DNA of 64,000 nucleotides from Ardenticatenales bacterium (GCA_020634575.1 JACKBM010000017.1:1-64000), one strand, 5' to 3'; counted from the stretch's first letter, positions 52,526 through 61,485 are shown. Program-made: numbers and translations. The notes: generated from the sequence alone by a model not told the origin.

Positions 52526-53539
52526 ATGAAACAAAGGGTCACCATTGCCGATGTGGCCAAGGTTGCTGGTGTCTCCAAGCAGACCGTCTCCCGCGCCATC
52601 AACAACAAAGGTGAAATCAGCCCCGAAACCAAAGAACGGATCATGTCGGTGATCGCGGAGCTTGGCTACCGGCCGAATCGCATGGCCCAGGCGATGACCA
52701 CGCAGCAAAGCTTAATGGTCGGTCTGCTCATCCCGGACATCACCAACCCTTTCTTTGCCGAAGTGGCCCGCGGCGTTCAGGATGCGGCCCTGGATCATGA
52801 TTACAACGTCCTGCTCTGCAACACGGATGGCAATCAGGCCACAGAGATGCGCCTCCTGGATTTACTGACAGAACAATCCAGCGACGCCTTTATCATGTGG
52901 TCGGTTCAGACCGACCTCAAGACATTGGCCCAGTTCACCGAAGGCGGCCGGCCAATTCTGGTCATCAATCAACATGTCAGGGCGCCGGGCATCAGCGAGT
53001 TCATGGTCGACAATAGCCACGGGGCGCAGTTGGCTGTGGAGCACTTTGTAGCCAGTGGGCGGCAGCATATCGCCATGTTGACCAACGTCGGCATTCCCCT
53101 GGATGAGGTACGCCGGGTGCAGGGGTTCCGCGATGCGGTGCGCCGCCTTGACCGCCAGCAGGAGCCAGAAGCGATCGTCAAGGCGCACGCCACGCTGGAA
53201 GGTGGCCGGGAAGGCACCCACCGGCTATTCGCGACCATGCCGCACACAGACGCCATCTTCACTTACAACGATTTGATGGCGCTCGGCGCCATTCGCGCCT
53301 GTCACGAGTTAGGCAAACGGATCCCGGAAGATATCAGCATCATCGGCTTTGACGATATTCAATTTGCGGCCATGAGTTCGCCGGCACTCAGCACCGTCCA
53401 CGTTGATAAATATGCCCTCGGCCAGCAGGCGTTTCTGCGCACCCTGCAACTGCTGCAGGAGCCCAATCATACCCTGCCGGCCGTCGAATTTGACATCTCC
53501 CTAAAGCTCCGGGAAACAACCTTGCCACGAATTTCTTGA
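52526..53539 (+). CDS. LacI-family transcriptional regulator
   Basis: 337 residues. N-terminal helix-turn-helix: TIADVAKVAGVSKQTVSRAI followed by NNKGEISPETKERIMSVIAE and LGYRPNRMAQAM (the hinge helix). The effector domain begins VGLLIPDITNPFFAEVARGV and ends SIIGFDDIQFAAMSSPALST, the usual periplasmic-binding-protein-like fold for a sugar ligand. AAAGGAG precedes the ATG. Immediately downstream lie candidate operators, a small membrane protein gene and a GH4 enzyme gene, so an alpha-galactoside or related sugar is the likely effector. Confidence 0.94.
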   Translation: MKQRVTIADVAKVAGVSKQTVSRAINNKGEISPETKERIMSVIAELGYRPNRMAQAMTTQQSLMVGLLIPDITNPFFAEVARGVQDAALDHDYNVLLCNTDGNQATEMRLLDLLTEQSSDAFIMWSVQTDLKTLAQFTEGGRPILVINQHVRAPGISEFMVDNSHGAQLAVEHFVASGRQHIAMLTNVGIPLDEVRRVQGFRDAVRRLDRQQEPEAIVKAHATLEGGREGTHRLFATMPHTDAIFTYNDLMALGAIRACHELGKRIPEDISIIGFDDIQFAAMSSPALSTVHVDKYALGQQAFLRTLQLLQEPNHTLPAVEFDISLKLRETTLPRIS

Positions 53540-53564
53540 CAGCCTCTATTTTTTTACATCCACC

Positions 53565-53590
53565 CGTTACCGATAACGTGACCGATAATG
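53565..53590. promoter_or_regulatory. Two overlapping LacI-type operators
   Basis: CGTTACCGATAACG (53565-53578) and CGTGACCGATAATG (53577-53590) share CGTKACCGATAAYG. Both are dyads with a central CG step, which is the hallmark of LacI/GalR-family sites. They lie directly between the regulator gene and the next genes. A TTGACA at 53536 could be the -35 of a repressed promoter, but no good -10 is seen. Confidence 0.6.
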
Positions 53591-53866
53591 GATCTCGGCC
53601 CCTCGATTTCCCTGAAAAACTGGCTCATCGTCATCGTCGGCTTGTTTTGTCTTGGCTGGCGCAGCCCGTGGTCATGGTTATTATTGGTATGGGCGCTGGC
53701 CCAGAGCCATTGGACCAGCGGCACCTTTCTGAGCCGGTTACCCGGCCTGGCGACAGCGGAGCGCATCGAAGTACATTTTTGGTGGAACGTCGGCGAAATG
53801 CTGCTACTCCTGCTGGCGTCTCATGTTTATATTCGCAGCTTACTCAGGGAATACGCATCCAAATAG
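53588..53866 (+). CDS. Small two-helix membrane protein
   Basis: 92 residues with two hydrophobic stretches: LIVIVGLFCLGWRSPWSWLL running into LLVWALA, and MLLLLLASHVYI near the C-terminus, with a Trp-rich character (WFWWN). No family recognised. The ATG overlaps the second candidate operator, so the true start could be further in. An overlapping frame (53536-53985) is Pro/Arg-rich without such features and is less likely. The location between the LacI regulator and the GH4 gene, ending nine bases before the latter, suggests one sugar-related operon. Confidence 0.55.
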   Translation: MDLGPSISLKNWLIVIVGLFCLGWRSPWSWLLLVWALAQSHWTSGTFLSRLPGLATAERIEVHFWWNVGEMLLLLLASHVYIRSLLREYASK

Positions 53867-53875
53867 GTAACAACT

Positions 53876-55273
53876 ATGCCCAAGATAACGATGATTGGTG
53901 CCGGCAGCACCGTCTTTGCCAAAAACCTGATCGGCGACATCCTCGGCTACCCCGAGCTGGCCGAATCGGAGCTGGTCCTGCATGATATCGACCAGGAGCG
54001 ACTGGACACCTCCGAAGTGGTCGCCCACCGTGTCGCCAATGCCCTCGGCGCGAAGCCGAAAATCAGCGCGACGCTGGACCGGCGTGAGGCCCTGGATGGC
54101 GCCGACTATGCCATTACCATGATCCAGGTCGCCGGCTACAAACCCGGCACCACCACCGACTTCGACATCCCCAAGAAATACGGCCTGCGCCAGACCATTG
54201 CCGACACCCTGGGGATTGGCGGGATCATGCGCGGCCTGCGCACCATTCCGGTCCTGCTGGAAATGTGCCGCGATATGGAAGAGCTTTGCCCGGACGCAAC
54301 GCTGCTGCAATACGTCAACCCGATGGCGATGAACTGTATGGCCATCAACCGGGCGACCAGCATCAATACGGTTGGCCTTTGCCACAGCGTCCAGGGCACA
54401 GCGATGCAGCTGGCCCGTGACATCAAAGTGCCGTACGAGGATATCAACTACATCGCCGCCGGCATCAACCACATGGCCTTTTACCTGCGCTTTGAGAAAG
54501 ACGGCCAGGATCTGTATCCCCAGATCCGCCAGGTACTTGAGCGGGGCGACGCGCCGGACTGGAACCTGGTCCGCTACGAGATGTTCAAGCGGTTGGGTTA
54601 TTTTGTGACTGAATCCAGCGAACATTTTGCCGAGTACGTGCCCTGGTTCATTAAGCGGGACCGGCCGGATCTCATCGAACAGTTCAATATCCCCCTCGAC
54701 GAATACCTGCGCCGCTGTGAAGTGCAGATTACCGCCTGGGAGTTTGTCCGCCAGCGCCTCGAGGCCACTGCCGCAGACATGGCGGGCCTGACCCAACGCT
54801 TCTCCGAAGCCATGCGCACCGCCGGCGTCGCCGAAGAGCATATGCCGCTGGTGGTCCAGTCGTTCCACGAAATCGACGAGATTAAGCAGAGCCATGAATA
54901 CGGTTCACTGATTATCCACAGCATGGAAACCGGCACCCCGCGCGTCGTCTACGGCAACGTGAGCAACGATGGCCTGATCGACAATTTGCCGGCTGATTGT
55001 TGCGTCGAGGTTCCCTGCCTGGTCGACCAGAACGGCATCCAGCCGACCAAGATCGGCACGCTGCCGCCGCACCTGGCTGCCCTGATGCAGACCAACATTA
55101 ACGTGCAGGAGCTCACCGTCCAGGCCGCCCTCACCGGCAAGCGCGACCACATCTACCACGCCGCCATGCTCGACCCCCACACTGCCGCCGAACTCAGCCT
55201 GGAGCAGATCTGGGATATGGTGGATGAGTTGGTGGAGGCGCATGAGGGGTGGTTGCCGGAGTATAGCGGGTAG
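53876..55273 (+). CDS. GH4 family glycosidase (alpha-galactosidase-like)
   Basis: 465 residues. NAD+ and metal-dependent glycoside hydrolase family 4: Rossmann start KITMIGAGSTVFAKNLIGDI, Asp-rich LVLHDIDQERL, then the family blocks GLRQTIADTLGIGGIMRGLR, NPMAMNCMAINRAT and GLCHSVQGTA (the Cys and His that bind Mn2+), followed by AAGINHMAFY. The sequence is closest in style to MelA-type alpha-galactosidases rather than 6-phospho-glucosidases. Cytoplasmic, so substrate must be imported; no transporter lies next to it. Control by the adjacent LacI-family regulator is likely. The region after the stop is a repeat cluster. Confidence 0.92.
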   Translation: MPKITMIGAGSTVFAKNLIGDILGYPELAESELVLHDIDQERLDTSEVVAHRVANALGAKPKISATLDRREALDGADYAITMIQVAGYKPGTTTDFDIPKKYGLRQTIADTLGIGGIMRGLRTIPVLLEMCRDMEELCPDATLLQYVNPMAMNCMAINRATSINTVGLCHSVQGTAMQLARDIKVPYEDINYIAAGINHMAFYLRFEKDGQDLYPQIRQVLERGDAPDWNLVRYEMFKRLGYFVTESSEHFAEYVPWFIKRDRPDLIEQFNIPLDEYLRRCEVQITAWEFVRQRLEATAADMAGLTQRFSEAMRTAGVAEEHMPLVVQSFHEIDEIKQSHEYGSLIIHSMETGTPRVVYGNVSNDGLIDNLPADCCVEVPCLVDQNGIQPTKIGTLPPHLAALMQTNINVQELTVQAALTGKRDHIYHAAMLDPHTAAELSLEQIWDMVDELVEAHEGWLPEYSG

Positions 55274-55562
55274 CTGTTAGCGCGGCCTGCGGCCTTTTAG
55301 CTGTTAGTACGCTGCGCTTTCGGTACGCTGCGCTTTCAGTACGCTGCGCTTTCAGTACGCTGCGCTTTCAGTACGCTGCGCTTTCAGTACGCTGCGCTTT
55401 CAGTTTTTAGTGAGCCACCACCGAAAGGCCGCAGGCCGTACTGACCGCTGAAAGCGAAGCGTACTGACCGCTGATAGGGAGCGAAGCGACCGTACCGAAA
55501 GGCCGCAGGCCGTACTGACAGCTAAAAGGGAGCGAAGCGACCGAGCTAACAGCTAACAGCTA
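55270..55562. repeat. Large imperfect inverted-repeat region
   Basis: Left part AGCTGTTAGCGCGGCCTGCG and TTTTAGCTGTTAG match, inverted, the right part CGCAGGCCG...CAGCTAAAAG and GAGCTAACAGCTAACAGCT; CTGAAAGCGAAGCGTAC (near 55447) complements the tandem units at 55308-55403. The whole 290-bp interval is non-coding and fills the convergent gap between the GH4 and esterase genes. Confidence 0.7.
55308..55403 (+). repeat. Six tandem copies of a 16-bp unit
   Basis: TACGCTGCGCTTTCAG repeated at 55308 (ending GG), 55324, 55340, 55356, 55372 and 55388 with no spacers. Not a CRISPR: there are no variable spacers. Confidence 0.92.
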
Positions 55563-56456
55563 CTCCCCCGCAAAAAACGTCCAGATCAGCTCCGACGCAT
55601 CCAGGCCCGGGTCCGCCATGTCTTCCGGGACATTGGCCGGGTCGGGCCAGAAATGGTCCCAGGTGGTGAGGGTGTAGAGTTGGACGGTGGTTGCGCTGGA
55701 ACAGTTAGTCCAGCGGGTGTGACGGTAGCTCGGGGTGATCTCTTCGGTCTGATCCTGGCAATCATTGCGTTCGGCCCAGGCTGTGGCCCAGTCGGGAACG
55801 GGCAACAGGTTGTTGGCGCCGCCGCCGGCGTAGGGTACCACGCTATCGGCATCGCCGTGGAAGGCGAGGATGGGGATCGGCGTGGTTGCAGCGCAGGGTG
55901 AACCGGCCGGATAAACCCCCGCCACCATTGCCGCCGCCCGGAAACGGTCGCCCAGATCGCAGGCCAGCCGGTGCGCCATCCCGCCCCCATTGGAGAGACC
56001 CATCACAAACTGCCGATCCTGGTCAACGGCGAGTTGGCCGGCAAGTTGATCAAGCAGGGCCGCAACAAATTGGGTGTCCGCGTTGGCCGCCAGGCCGGGC
56101 GTAAAATCCCAGGCAGCCGGTTCGCCACGGGCCTCCGGGTAGACCAGAATGAAGCCGTGGACATCGGCCAGGGGGCGCATCCGGCTGATCTGTTCCTGTT
56201 TGGGGCCGGCGGCATTGTAAGCGTGCAGGTTGACGACGAGCGGTAGCGGTTGGCTGGCATCATAACCGGCCGGTAAATAAACCCAATACGACCGTTCTAC
56301 CCCATCCCGCTCGAGCGTCGCCGGCGTCAGGTAGCCAACGGCGTAGCCGGCAAAGCGCTCAGCACCGGCCGGTATCGGCTCCGGAAATTCATTCGCGGCA
56401 CAGCCGACCAGCGGCAGCCAGCAGAGCCAGGCCCATAATCGTTTACGCCAACCCAT
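55560..56456 (-). CDS. LpqC-like polyhydroxybutyrate depolymerase/esterase lipoprotein
   Basis: 298 residues. Lipoprotein signal with Cys in PLVGCAAN near residue 19. Alpha/beta-hydrolase of the LpqC/feruloyl esterase/PHB depolymerase group: LPLVVNLHAYNAAGP oxyanion strand near 75, nucleophile elbow FVMGLSNGGGMAHRLAC near 155, acid Asp in AFHGDADSVVPYAGGG near 205, His in LTTWDHFWPDP near 270. It should cleave an ester in an extracellular polymer or side chain. Surface-anchored. Cys pairs (CDLGD, SPCAAT, NDCQDQ, TNCSS) suggest disulphides. Its stop meets the large inverted repeat. Confidence 0.87.
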   Translation of the reverse strand: MGWRKRLWAWLCWLPLVGCAANEFPEPIPAGAERFAGYAVGYLTPATLERDGVERSYWVYLPAGYDASQPLPLVVNLHAYNAAGPKQEQISRMRPLADVHGFILVYPEARGEPAAWDFTPGLAANADTQFVAALLDQLAGQLAVDQDRQFVMGLSNGGGMAHRLACDLGDRFRAAAMVAGVYPAGSPCAATTPIPILAFHGDADSVVPYAGGGANNLLPVPDWATAWAERNDCQDQTEEITPSYRHTRWTNCSSATTVQLYTLTTWDHFWPDPANVPEDMADPGLDASELIWTFFAGE

Positions 56457-56515
56457 AGTTCCTCACCCTCAGGTATAATGGACCCGCCAGCTGAGACGAA
56501 CTGGCAGGAGGTCCC

Positions 56516-58681
56516 ATGTCGCCAGAAGTGCAGACCCATTATCGCACATGCAACCTGTGTGAAGCGATGTGCGGCCTGGAAATCCGCCATCGCGGTCAGG
56601 AAATTATTAGCATCAAGGGGGATTCAGCCGATCCGTTCAGCCAGGGCCACATCTGCCCCAAGGCCGTTGCCCTGCAGGACATTTATCACGACCCGGACCG
56701 GTTGCGCCGGCCGGTGCGCCGCACCGCCGACGGTTGGGAGGAAATCAGCTGGGATGAAGCGTTTAGCCTGACGGTCGACGGGCTGCGCCAGATCCAGAGC
56801 CAGCACGGCAAGGACGCCGTCGGCATCTACCTCGGCAACCCCAACGTCCATAACCTGGGCAGTATGCTCTACGGCGCCGGCTTCATCCGCGCCCTGCGTA
56901 CCCGCAATCGTTTTTCCGCCACCTCGGTCGACCAGCTGCCGCATCACGCTGCCGCCCTGGCCATGTTTGGCCACCAGCTCCTGCTGCCCATCCCCGACAT
57001 CGACCACACTGACTTCATGCTCATCCTGGGCGCCAACCCGGTTGTCTCGAATGGCAGCATCATGACGGCGGGCGGTGCGGAGCGGCGCCTGAAAGCGATT
57101 CAGGCACGGGGCGGCCAGGTAGTCGTGGTCGACCCGCGCCGCACGGCGACAGCGGCGCTGGCCGACCACCATCTATTTATTCGGCCGGGCAGCGATGCCC
57201 TGCTTTTGCTGGCCCTCAACCAGGTCCTCCTGGCCGAAGGGCTGGCGAACCCGGGCCATCTTGCCGGCCAGGTGGCGGGCTGGGATGAATTTGCCCGCGC
57301 TGTAGCCTCATTTACGCCGGAGCGGGTCAGCCCAGCCTGCGGCATCCCGGCCAGCGAAATTCGGGCGTTGGCACGCGCCTTCGCGGGGGCTAATGCAGCG
57401 GTCTGTTACGGGCGCATGGGCGTCTCGACGCAGCAGTTTGGCGGGCTGTGTCAATGGCTGATCAACGCCCTCAACATCGTCAGTGGCAACTGCGACCGGC
57501 CGGGCGGCGCCATGTTTACCCTGCCTGCTTTTGACGTGGTCGGCATCACCGCCGCGACCGGCAGCAACGGCCGCCAGGGGCGCTGGCACTCCCGGGTCCG
57601 CAACCTGCCTGAGTTCAATGGCGAATTACCCGCCGCCGCCCTGGCCGAAGAGATGCTGACGCCCGGCGAGGGCCAGATTCGTGGCCTCGTCACGGTCGCC
57701 GGCAATCCGGTCCTTTCGACGCCCAATGGCGGGCAGCTGGATGAGGCGCTGGACGGTCTAGAATTCATGGTCGCCATTGACATCTACATCAACGAAACCA
57801 CCCGCCACGCCGACATCATCCTGCCGCCGACGACCGGCCTGGAAACCGCCCAATACGATCTGGTCTTCCACCTCTTTGCCGTGCAGAACAGCGCCAAATA
57901 CAGCCCGGCCCTCTTTGAGCCGGCCGACGATACCCGCCACGATTGGCAAATCCTGCACGAACTACGGGCCCGGCTGGAAGGCTGGCACGGTCAACCGTCG
58001 GGGCGAACCGGCCGGGACAAATTTGATTTTATGAAGCGGCTGCGGCCGGAACAGGTGCTGGACCTCGGCTTCCGTTTTGGGCCGTATGGTAGCCGGGGGC
58101 CGCTGCGGCAGGGGGCGGGCTTGACCCTGCGCCGGCTGGCGGCTGCCCCCCACGGCATCGACCTGGGGCCATTGCGCCCCTGCCTGCGTTCCCGGTTGAA
58201 TGGCCGCCAAATTCAGCTGGCGCCCGACCCATTCCTGGCCGACCTGACCCGGCTGGAGGCCGCGCTTGTGGATTCCGCGGCTGCGAGTTATCCGTTGCGC
58301 CTGATTGGCCGGCGCCATCTGCGCAGCAACAACAGCTGGATGCACAACAGCGAGCGCCTGGTGCGGGGCAAGCCGCGCTGCACGCTGCTCCTGCACCCGG
58401 ACGACGCTGACCAGTATGACATCAGCGACGGCCAGGCGGTCGAGGTGAGTTCTCGCGCCGGGGCTGTCACGTTGCCGGCCGAATTGACGGCCGAGATTAT
58501 GCCGGGCGTGGTCAGCATCCCCCACGGCTGGGGGCATGGCCGGTCGGGTGTACAGTTGGGCGTCGCCGCCAGCCGGCCCGGCATCAGCGCCAACGATTTG
58601 ACCGATGACCAATTCCTGGACGAGCTGACCGGCAATGCGGCCCTGAATGGGGTACCGGTGGCGATCCGGCCGGTATTGTAA
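56516..58681 (+). CDS. Molybdopterin oxidoreductase (formate dehydrogenase/BisC-like)
   Basis: 721 residues. N-terminal [4Fe-4S] motif CNLCEAMCG with the fourth Cys in GHICPKA (residues about 12-50). The molybdopterin domains follow: GADPV-type loops in LILGANPVVSNGSIM and VVVDPRRTATAALADHHLFI near 210, then the dinucleotide-binding C-terminal domain (RRHLRSNNSWMHNSERLVRG, LLLHPDDADQYDISDGQAV). The ligand position after the iron-sulphur domain reads FSATSVDQLPHH, with no Cys or Sec seen where formate dehydrogenases have it; Ser or another ligand is possible. No TAT signal or electron-transfer subunit is adjacent. GGAGG is seven bases before the ATG. Confidence 0.92.
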   Translation: MSPEVQTHYRTCNLCEAMCGLEIRHRGQEIISIKGDSADPFSQGHICPKAVALQDIYHDPDRLRRPVRRTADGWEEISWDEAFSLTVDGLRQIQSQHGKDAVGIYLGNPNVHNLGSMLYGAGFIRALRTRNRFSATSVDQLPHHAAALAMFGHQLLLPIPDIDHTDFMLILGANPVVSNGSIMTAGGAERRLKAIQARGGQVVVVDPRRTATAALADHHLFIRPGSDALLLLALNQVLLAEGLANPGHLAGQVAGWDEFARAVASFTPERVSPACGIPASEIRALARAFAGANAAVCYGRMGVSTQQFGGLCQWLINALNIVSGNCDRPGGAMFTLPAFDVVGITAATGSNGRQGRWHSRVRNLPEFNGELPAAALAEEMLTPGEGQIRGLVTVAGNPVLSTPNGGQLDEALDGLEFMVAIDIYINETTRHADIILPPTTGLETAQYDLVFHLFAVQNSAKYSPALFEPADDTRHDWQILHELRARLEGWHGQPSGRTGRDKFDFMKRLRPEQVLDLGFRFGPYGSRGPLRQGAGLTLRRLAAAPHGIDLGPLRPCLRSRLNGRQIQLAPDPFLADLTRLEAALVDSAAASYPLRLIGRRHLRSNNSWMHNSERLVRGKPRCTLLLHPDDADQYDISDGQAVEVSSRAGAVTLPAELTAEIMPGVVSIPHGWGHGRSGVQLGVAASRPGISANDLTDDQFLDELTGNAALNGVPVAIRPVL

Positions 58682-58689
58682 GATAGCTT

Positions 58690-58774
58690 GGCCGCGAATG
58701 GCGCGAATTCTCACGAATTTTATTAGCGAAACTTCGCGCCAACTTGTGCTGAGCTAAGCGAAGTATTCGCAGCC
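58690..58774. repeat. Hairpin repeat upstream of the DinB gene
   Basis: GGCCGCGAAT (58690-58699) with ATTCGCAGCC (58765-58774), one mismatch; GGCGCGAA (58700-58707) with TTCGCGCC (58733-58740). On the right side AACTTGTGCTGAGCTAAGCG is inserted between the two stem parts. Confidence 0.75.
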
Positions 58775-58791
58775 AATTTTAGGAGTACGTT

Positions 58792-59293
58792 ATGAACGCA
58801 AAAGCTGCCCTGGAGACACAATTTTTGGCCACGCTGGCCATGCTGAATCAGATCGTTGACCGTTGCCCGGATGCGATCTGGGACGATCCGGCTGACGAAA
58901 ACAAAGTCTGGCACGTCGCGTATCATGCCCTGTTTTACGCGCACCTCTACCTTTCGCAGAAAGACGAAGAGATGGAACCGTGGCCCAAGGCGCGGGAAAA
59001 CTACAACGTCCTGGGCGACACCATGCCATTCCCCCCGCATGATCCCGTCGACCACAGCATCCCATACACCAAACGACATCCGCGAATACATCAACTTCTG
59101 CCGTGAGCAGGTGCGCAAACAGATCGCGGCCGTTGACCTGGAGGCGGCGGAATCCGGCTTTTTCTGGATTCCATTAAGTAAATTTGAGCTTCAGCTCTAC
59201 AACATGCGCCACCTGCAAAGCCACGTCGGCGAACTGGCCCACCGCCTCTGGATCGGCGGCGTCAGCACCGACTGGATCGGGCAGCCGGAGTAG
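58792..59293 (+). CDS. DinB-family protein, frame broken
   Basis: Four-helix-bundle DinB-like protein. The first frame from ATG 58792 runs MNAKAALETQFLATLAMLNQ and HVAYHALFYAHLYLS (metal-type His). At about 59070-59078 (ACCAAACGACATC) the conserved continuation NDIREYINFCREQVRKQI through HLQSHVGELAHRL to 59293 lies in another frame. One base appears lost in the A/C run. Both halves are well conserved, so a sequence error or a very recent mutation is likely. Family members are metal-binding thiol transferases or unknown; no partner is indicated. AGGAG lies ten bases before the ATG. Confidence 0.75.
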
Positions 59294-59420
59294 TTTTTGC
59301 CGCAGATTTCGCAGATTCTCTGGATTTTTGGCTTCGCAATTAATCTACTGTCGCGAGATCAAAAAATCCCCTAATCTGCGCAAACTTGTGCTGAGCGAAG
59401 CGAAGTATCTGCGGCAAAAA
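59294..59420. repeat. Hairpin repeat between DinB and aldo/keto reductase genes
   Basis: TTTTTGCCGCAGAT (59294-59307) pairs perfectly with ATCTGCGGCAAAAA (59407-59420); CGCAGATT with AATCTGCG and GGATTTTT with AAAAATCC continue the stem inward. The right side holds CAAACTTGTGCTGAGCGAAG as in the repeat at 58690. It may double as terminator and spacer. Confidence 0.82.
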
Positions 59421-59434
59421 AACCTGAGGTAATC

Positions 59435-60418
59435 ATGAAATACGTAAACCTGGGACGAACAGGGCTGATGGTGTCGGAGTTTGGGTTGGGGTGCGGCAAC
59501 TTTGGCGGGATCGGTAGCGCACCGGCCTTTTTCGGCAAGGGCGAGAGCGAGGCGGAGGCGTTTGCCCTGATGGACGCCGCCGTCGATCTGGGCATCAATT
59601 TCTTTGACACGGCTGACGCCTACGGCGGCGGACGCAGTGAGGCAACCATCGGCAAATGGCTCAAGCAGAAAGGCAGCCGGGTGCGCGATGGCCTGATCCT
59701 GAGCACCAAGGTATTCAACCCGGTCGGCGACGGCCCCAATGACCGGGGGTTGTCGCGCCGCCACATCAGGCGCCAGATTGAGGCCAGCCTGCGCCGGCTC
59801 GGCGTCGACCACGTCGACATGTACCTGATGCATGAGCCAGACCCAGCGACGCCCATCGAGGAAACGGTCCGGGCGATGGACGACCTGGTGCGCCAGGGCA
59901 AGGTCAACTACCTGGGCGCCTCCAACATGCCGGCCTGGCTACTGACCAAGGCGCTCTGGCTGGCCGACAAACAGGGTTTGCATCGGTTCGAGTGGGTACA
60001 GAATTCGTACAGTTTGCTTGATCAAGGTGACAATCGGGAGATGCTGCCGTTGTGCCGGGACCAGGGGTTGGGTTACACGCCGTTCAGCCCGCTGGCCGGC
60101 GGCTTTTTGACGGGTAAGTATCAGTGGGATGGCGGGTATCCGGCCGGTTCCCGCATGACCCTGCGCCCCGAACCCTACCTGGCCTGGTGGAACGAAGCCA
60201 CATTTGCCCGGCTGGACCGTTTCCGCGCTGCCGCGGCCGGCCATGGCGTCTCAATGGCCGGCCTCGCCCTCGCCTGGCTGCGCCACCATCCAGACGTGAC
60301 CGCTCCCATCGTCGGGCCGCGCCGGCCGGCCCACCTAGACCCGGTGCGGGAAGCGCTCAGCCTCGAGCTGGACGCCAATGCCCATACCGCCATCAGCCAG
60401 ATCTTTGAGGAGAATTGA
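59435..60418 (+). CDS. Aldo/keto reductase
   Basis: 327 residues, NADPH-dependent TIM-barrel oxidoreductase. MKYVNLGRTGLMVSEFGLGC start; catalytic tetrad: Asp in NFFDTADAYGGG (with Tyr), Lys in ILSTKVFNPVG, His in MYLMHEPDPATP. Cofactor end segment APIVGPRRPAHLDPVREAL. This is the AKR11/12-like class with broad carbonyl substrates, so its physiological role is open. GAGG lies seven bases before the ATG. The next gene begins two bases after its stop, so it is cotranscribed with the dehydratase-like gene. Confidence 0.93.
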   Translation: MKYVNLGRTGLMVSEFGLGCGNFGGIGSAPAFFGKGESEAEAFALMDAAVDLGINFFDTADAYGGGRSEATIGKWLKQKGSRVRDGLILSTKVFNPVGDGPNDRGLSRRHIRRQIEASLRRLGVDHVDMYLMHEPDPATPIEETVRAMDDLVRQGKVNYLGASNMPAWLLTKALWLADKQGLHRFEWVQNSYSLLDQGDNREMLPLCRDQGLGYTPFSPLAGGFLTGKYQWDGGYPAGSRMTLRPEPYLAWWNEATFARLDRFRAAAAGHGVSMAGLALAWLRHHPDVTAPIVGPRRPAHLDPVREALSLELDANAHTAISQIFEEN

Positions 60419-60419
60419 G

Positions 60420-61397
60420 ATGAGTCATCCCTATGCTATCCCGCTTGCCGACATCGAGGCCGCCCGCGAGCGCATCGCCGGCTCCGTCATCCGCACCCCG
60501 CTCATCCGCCTGAACGTTGACGACGCCCCGGCCGATATCTATCTCAAGCTGGAAAACCTGCAGCCAATTGGCTCTTTCAAGCTACGCGGCGCGGGCAACG
60601 CCATCGCTATGGCCAGCCCAGAGCAACTGAAGGACGGCGTCTACACCGCCAGCGCCGGCAACATGGCCCAGGGGGTCGCCTGGAACGCGCGCCGGTTGGG
60701 GCTGCCCTGCACCGTCATCGTGCCCGATCATGCGCCGGAGACCAAGCTGGCAGCCATCCGCCGGCTGGGTGGTGAGATTATTAAGGTAACGTTTGACGAA
60801 TGGTGGCAGATTATCCTGACCCATGAATTTCCGGGGCAAAAGGGCTATTTCATTCACCCGGTCAGCGAGCCGGCGGTGATGGCCGGCAACGGCACCATCG
60901 GCCTGGAAATTCTGGAAGATCTGCCCGATGTAGATGCGGTCATTACCCCGTACGGCGGTGGCGGCCTGACCTGCGGCGTCGCCTCTGCCTTCCGCGCCCT
61001 CAAGCCAGACACAAAACTGTTCGCCGCTGAAGTGGACACCGCTGCCCCGCTGGCGCCCTCGCTGGCCGCCGGCCACCCGGTCGAAGTGGACTACACGCCA
61101 AGTTTTGTCGACGGCATCGGCGGCAAGGGGATTCTGCCAGAGATCTGGCCCCGGGTGAGCAATCTGCTGGATGGCTCGCTGGTGGTTTCGCTGGAGCAGA
61201 TCGCCGCCGCCCTCAGGCTGATGCTGGAACGCAATCGCGTCCTGGCCGAAGGCGCCGGCGCCGCTCCGGTGGCCGCCGCCCTGGCCGGGCTGGCGGGCGG
61301 TGGCAAGGTGGTCTGCGTGGTGTCAGGAGGGAATATTGATGTGGCGAAACTGGTGAAAATTCTGGCGCCTGACCCGCCCGGAGACCCGAGGCAGTGA
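60420..61397 (+). CDS. Threonine/serine dehydratase-like PLP enzyme
   Basis: 325 residues from ATG 60420, with GAGGAG seven bases upstream; the frame opens earlier but overlaps the reductase. Fold-type II PLP enzyme: PLP lysine in NLQPIGSFKLRGAGNA near residue 50, TASAGNMAQGVAWNA near 78 (substrate loop), phosphate-binding glycine loop PYGGGGLTCGVASA near 180, and a late serine in VVSGGNID near 310. No C-terminal ACT regulatory domain, so it is the catabolic or serine racemase-like type. Products would be 2-oxobutyrate or pyruvate. Pairing with an aldo/keto reductase could handle the oxo-acid, but that is speculation. Confidence 0.9.
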   Translation: MSHPYAIPLADIEAARERIAGSVIRTPLIRLNVDDAPADIYLKLENLQPIGSFKLRGAGNAIAMASPEQLKDGVYTASAGNMAQGVAWNARRLGLPCTVIVPDHAPETKLAAIRRLGGEIIKVTFDEWWQIILTHEFPGQKGYFIHPVSEPAVMAGNGTIGLEILEDLPDVDAVITPYGGGGLTCGVASAFRALKPDTKLFAAEVDTAAPLAPSLAAGHPVEVDYTPSFVDGIGGKGILPEIWPRVSNLLDGSLVVSLEQIAAALRLMLERNRVLAEGAGAAPVAAALAGLAGGGKVVCVVSGGNIDVAKLVKILAPDPPGDPRQ

Positions 61398-61404
61398 ACA
61401 GAAA

Positions 61405-61448
61405 GTCTGCCTTCAGCAGACGCGCCCGTAGCGTGGCGCTTTAGCGCC
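61405..61448. terminator. Two small hairpins between convergent genes
   Basis: GTCTGC/GCAGAC (61405-61410 with 61416-61421) and GGCGCT/AGCGCC (61435-61440 with 61443-61448) lie in the 88-base gap between convergent genes. There is no T-run, so terminator function is only suggested by position. Confidence 0.35.
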
Positions 61449-61485
61449 TCGCGTTCTTGGGCGGGGCAAGCGCTCGTCTACCCCA

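Noticed and set aside
53536..53985. 149-codon frame overlapping the small membrane protein and GH4 start
   Set aside because: Composition is Pro/Arg/His-rich with no fold pattern, and it runs into the well-supported GH4 gene.
55308..55403. Possible CRISPR array
   Set aside because: Six 16-bp units are directly adjacent with no spacers, and no cas genes are nearby.
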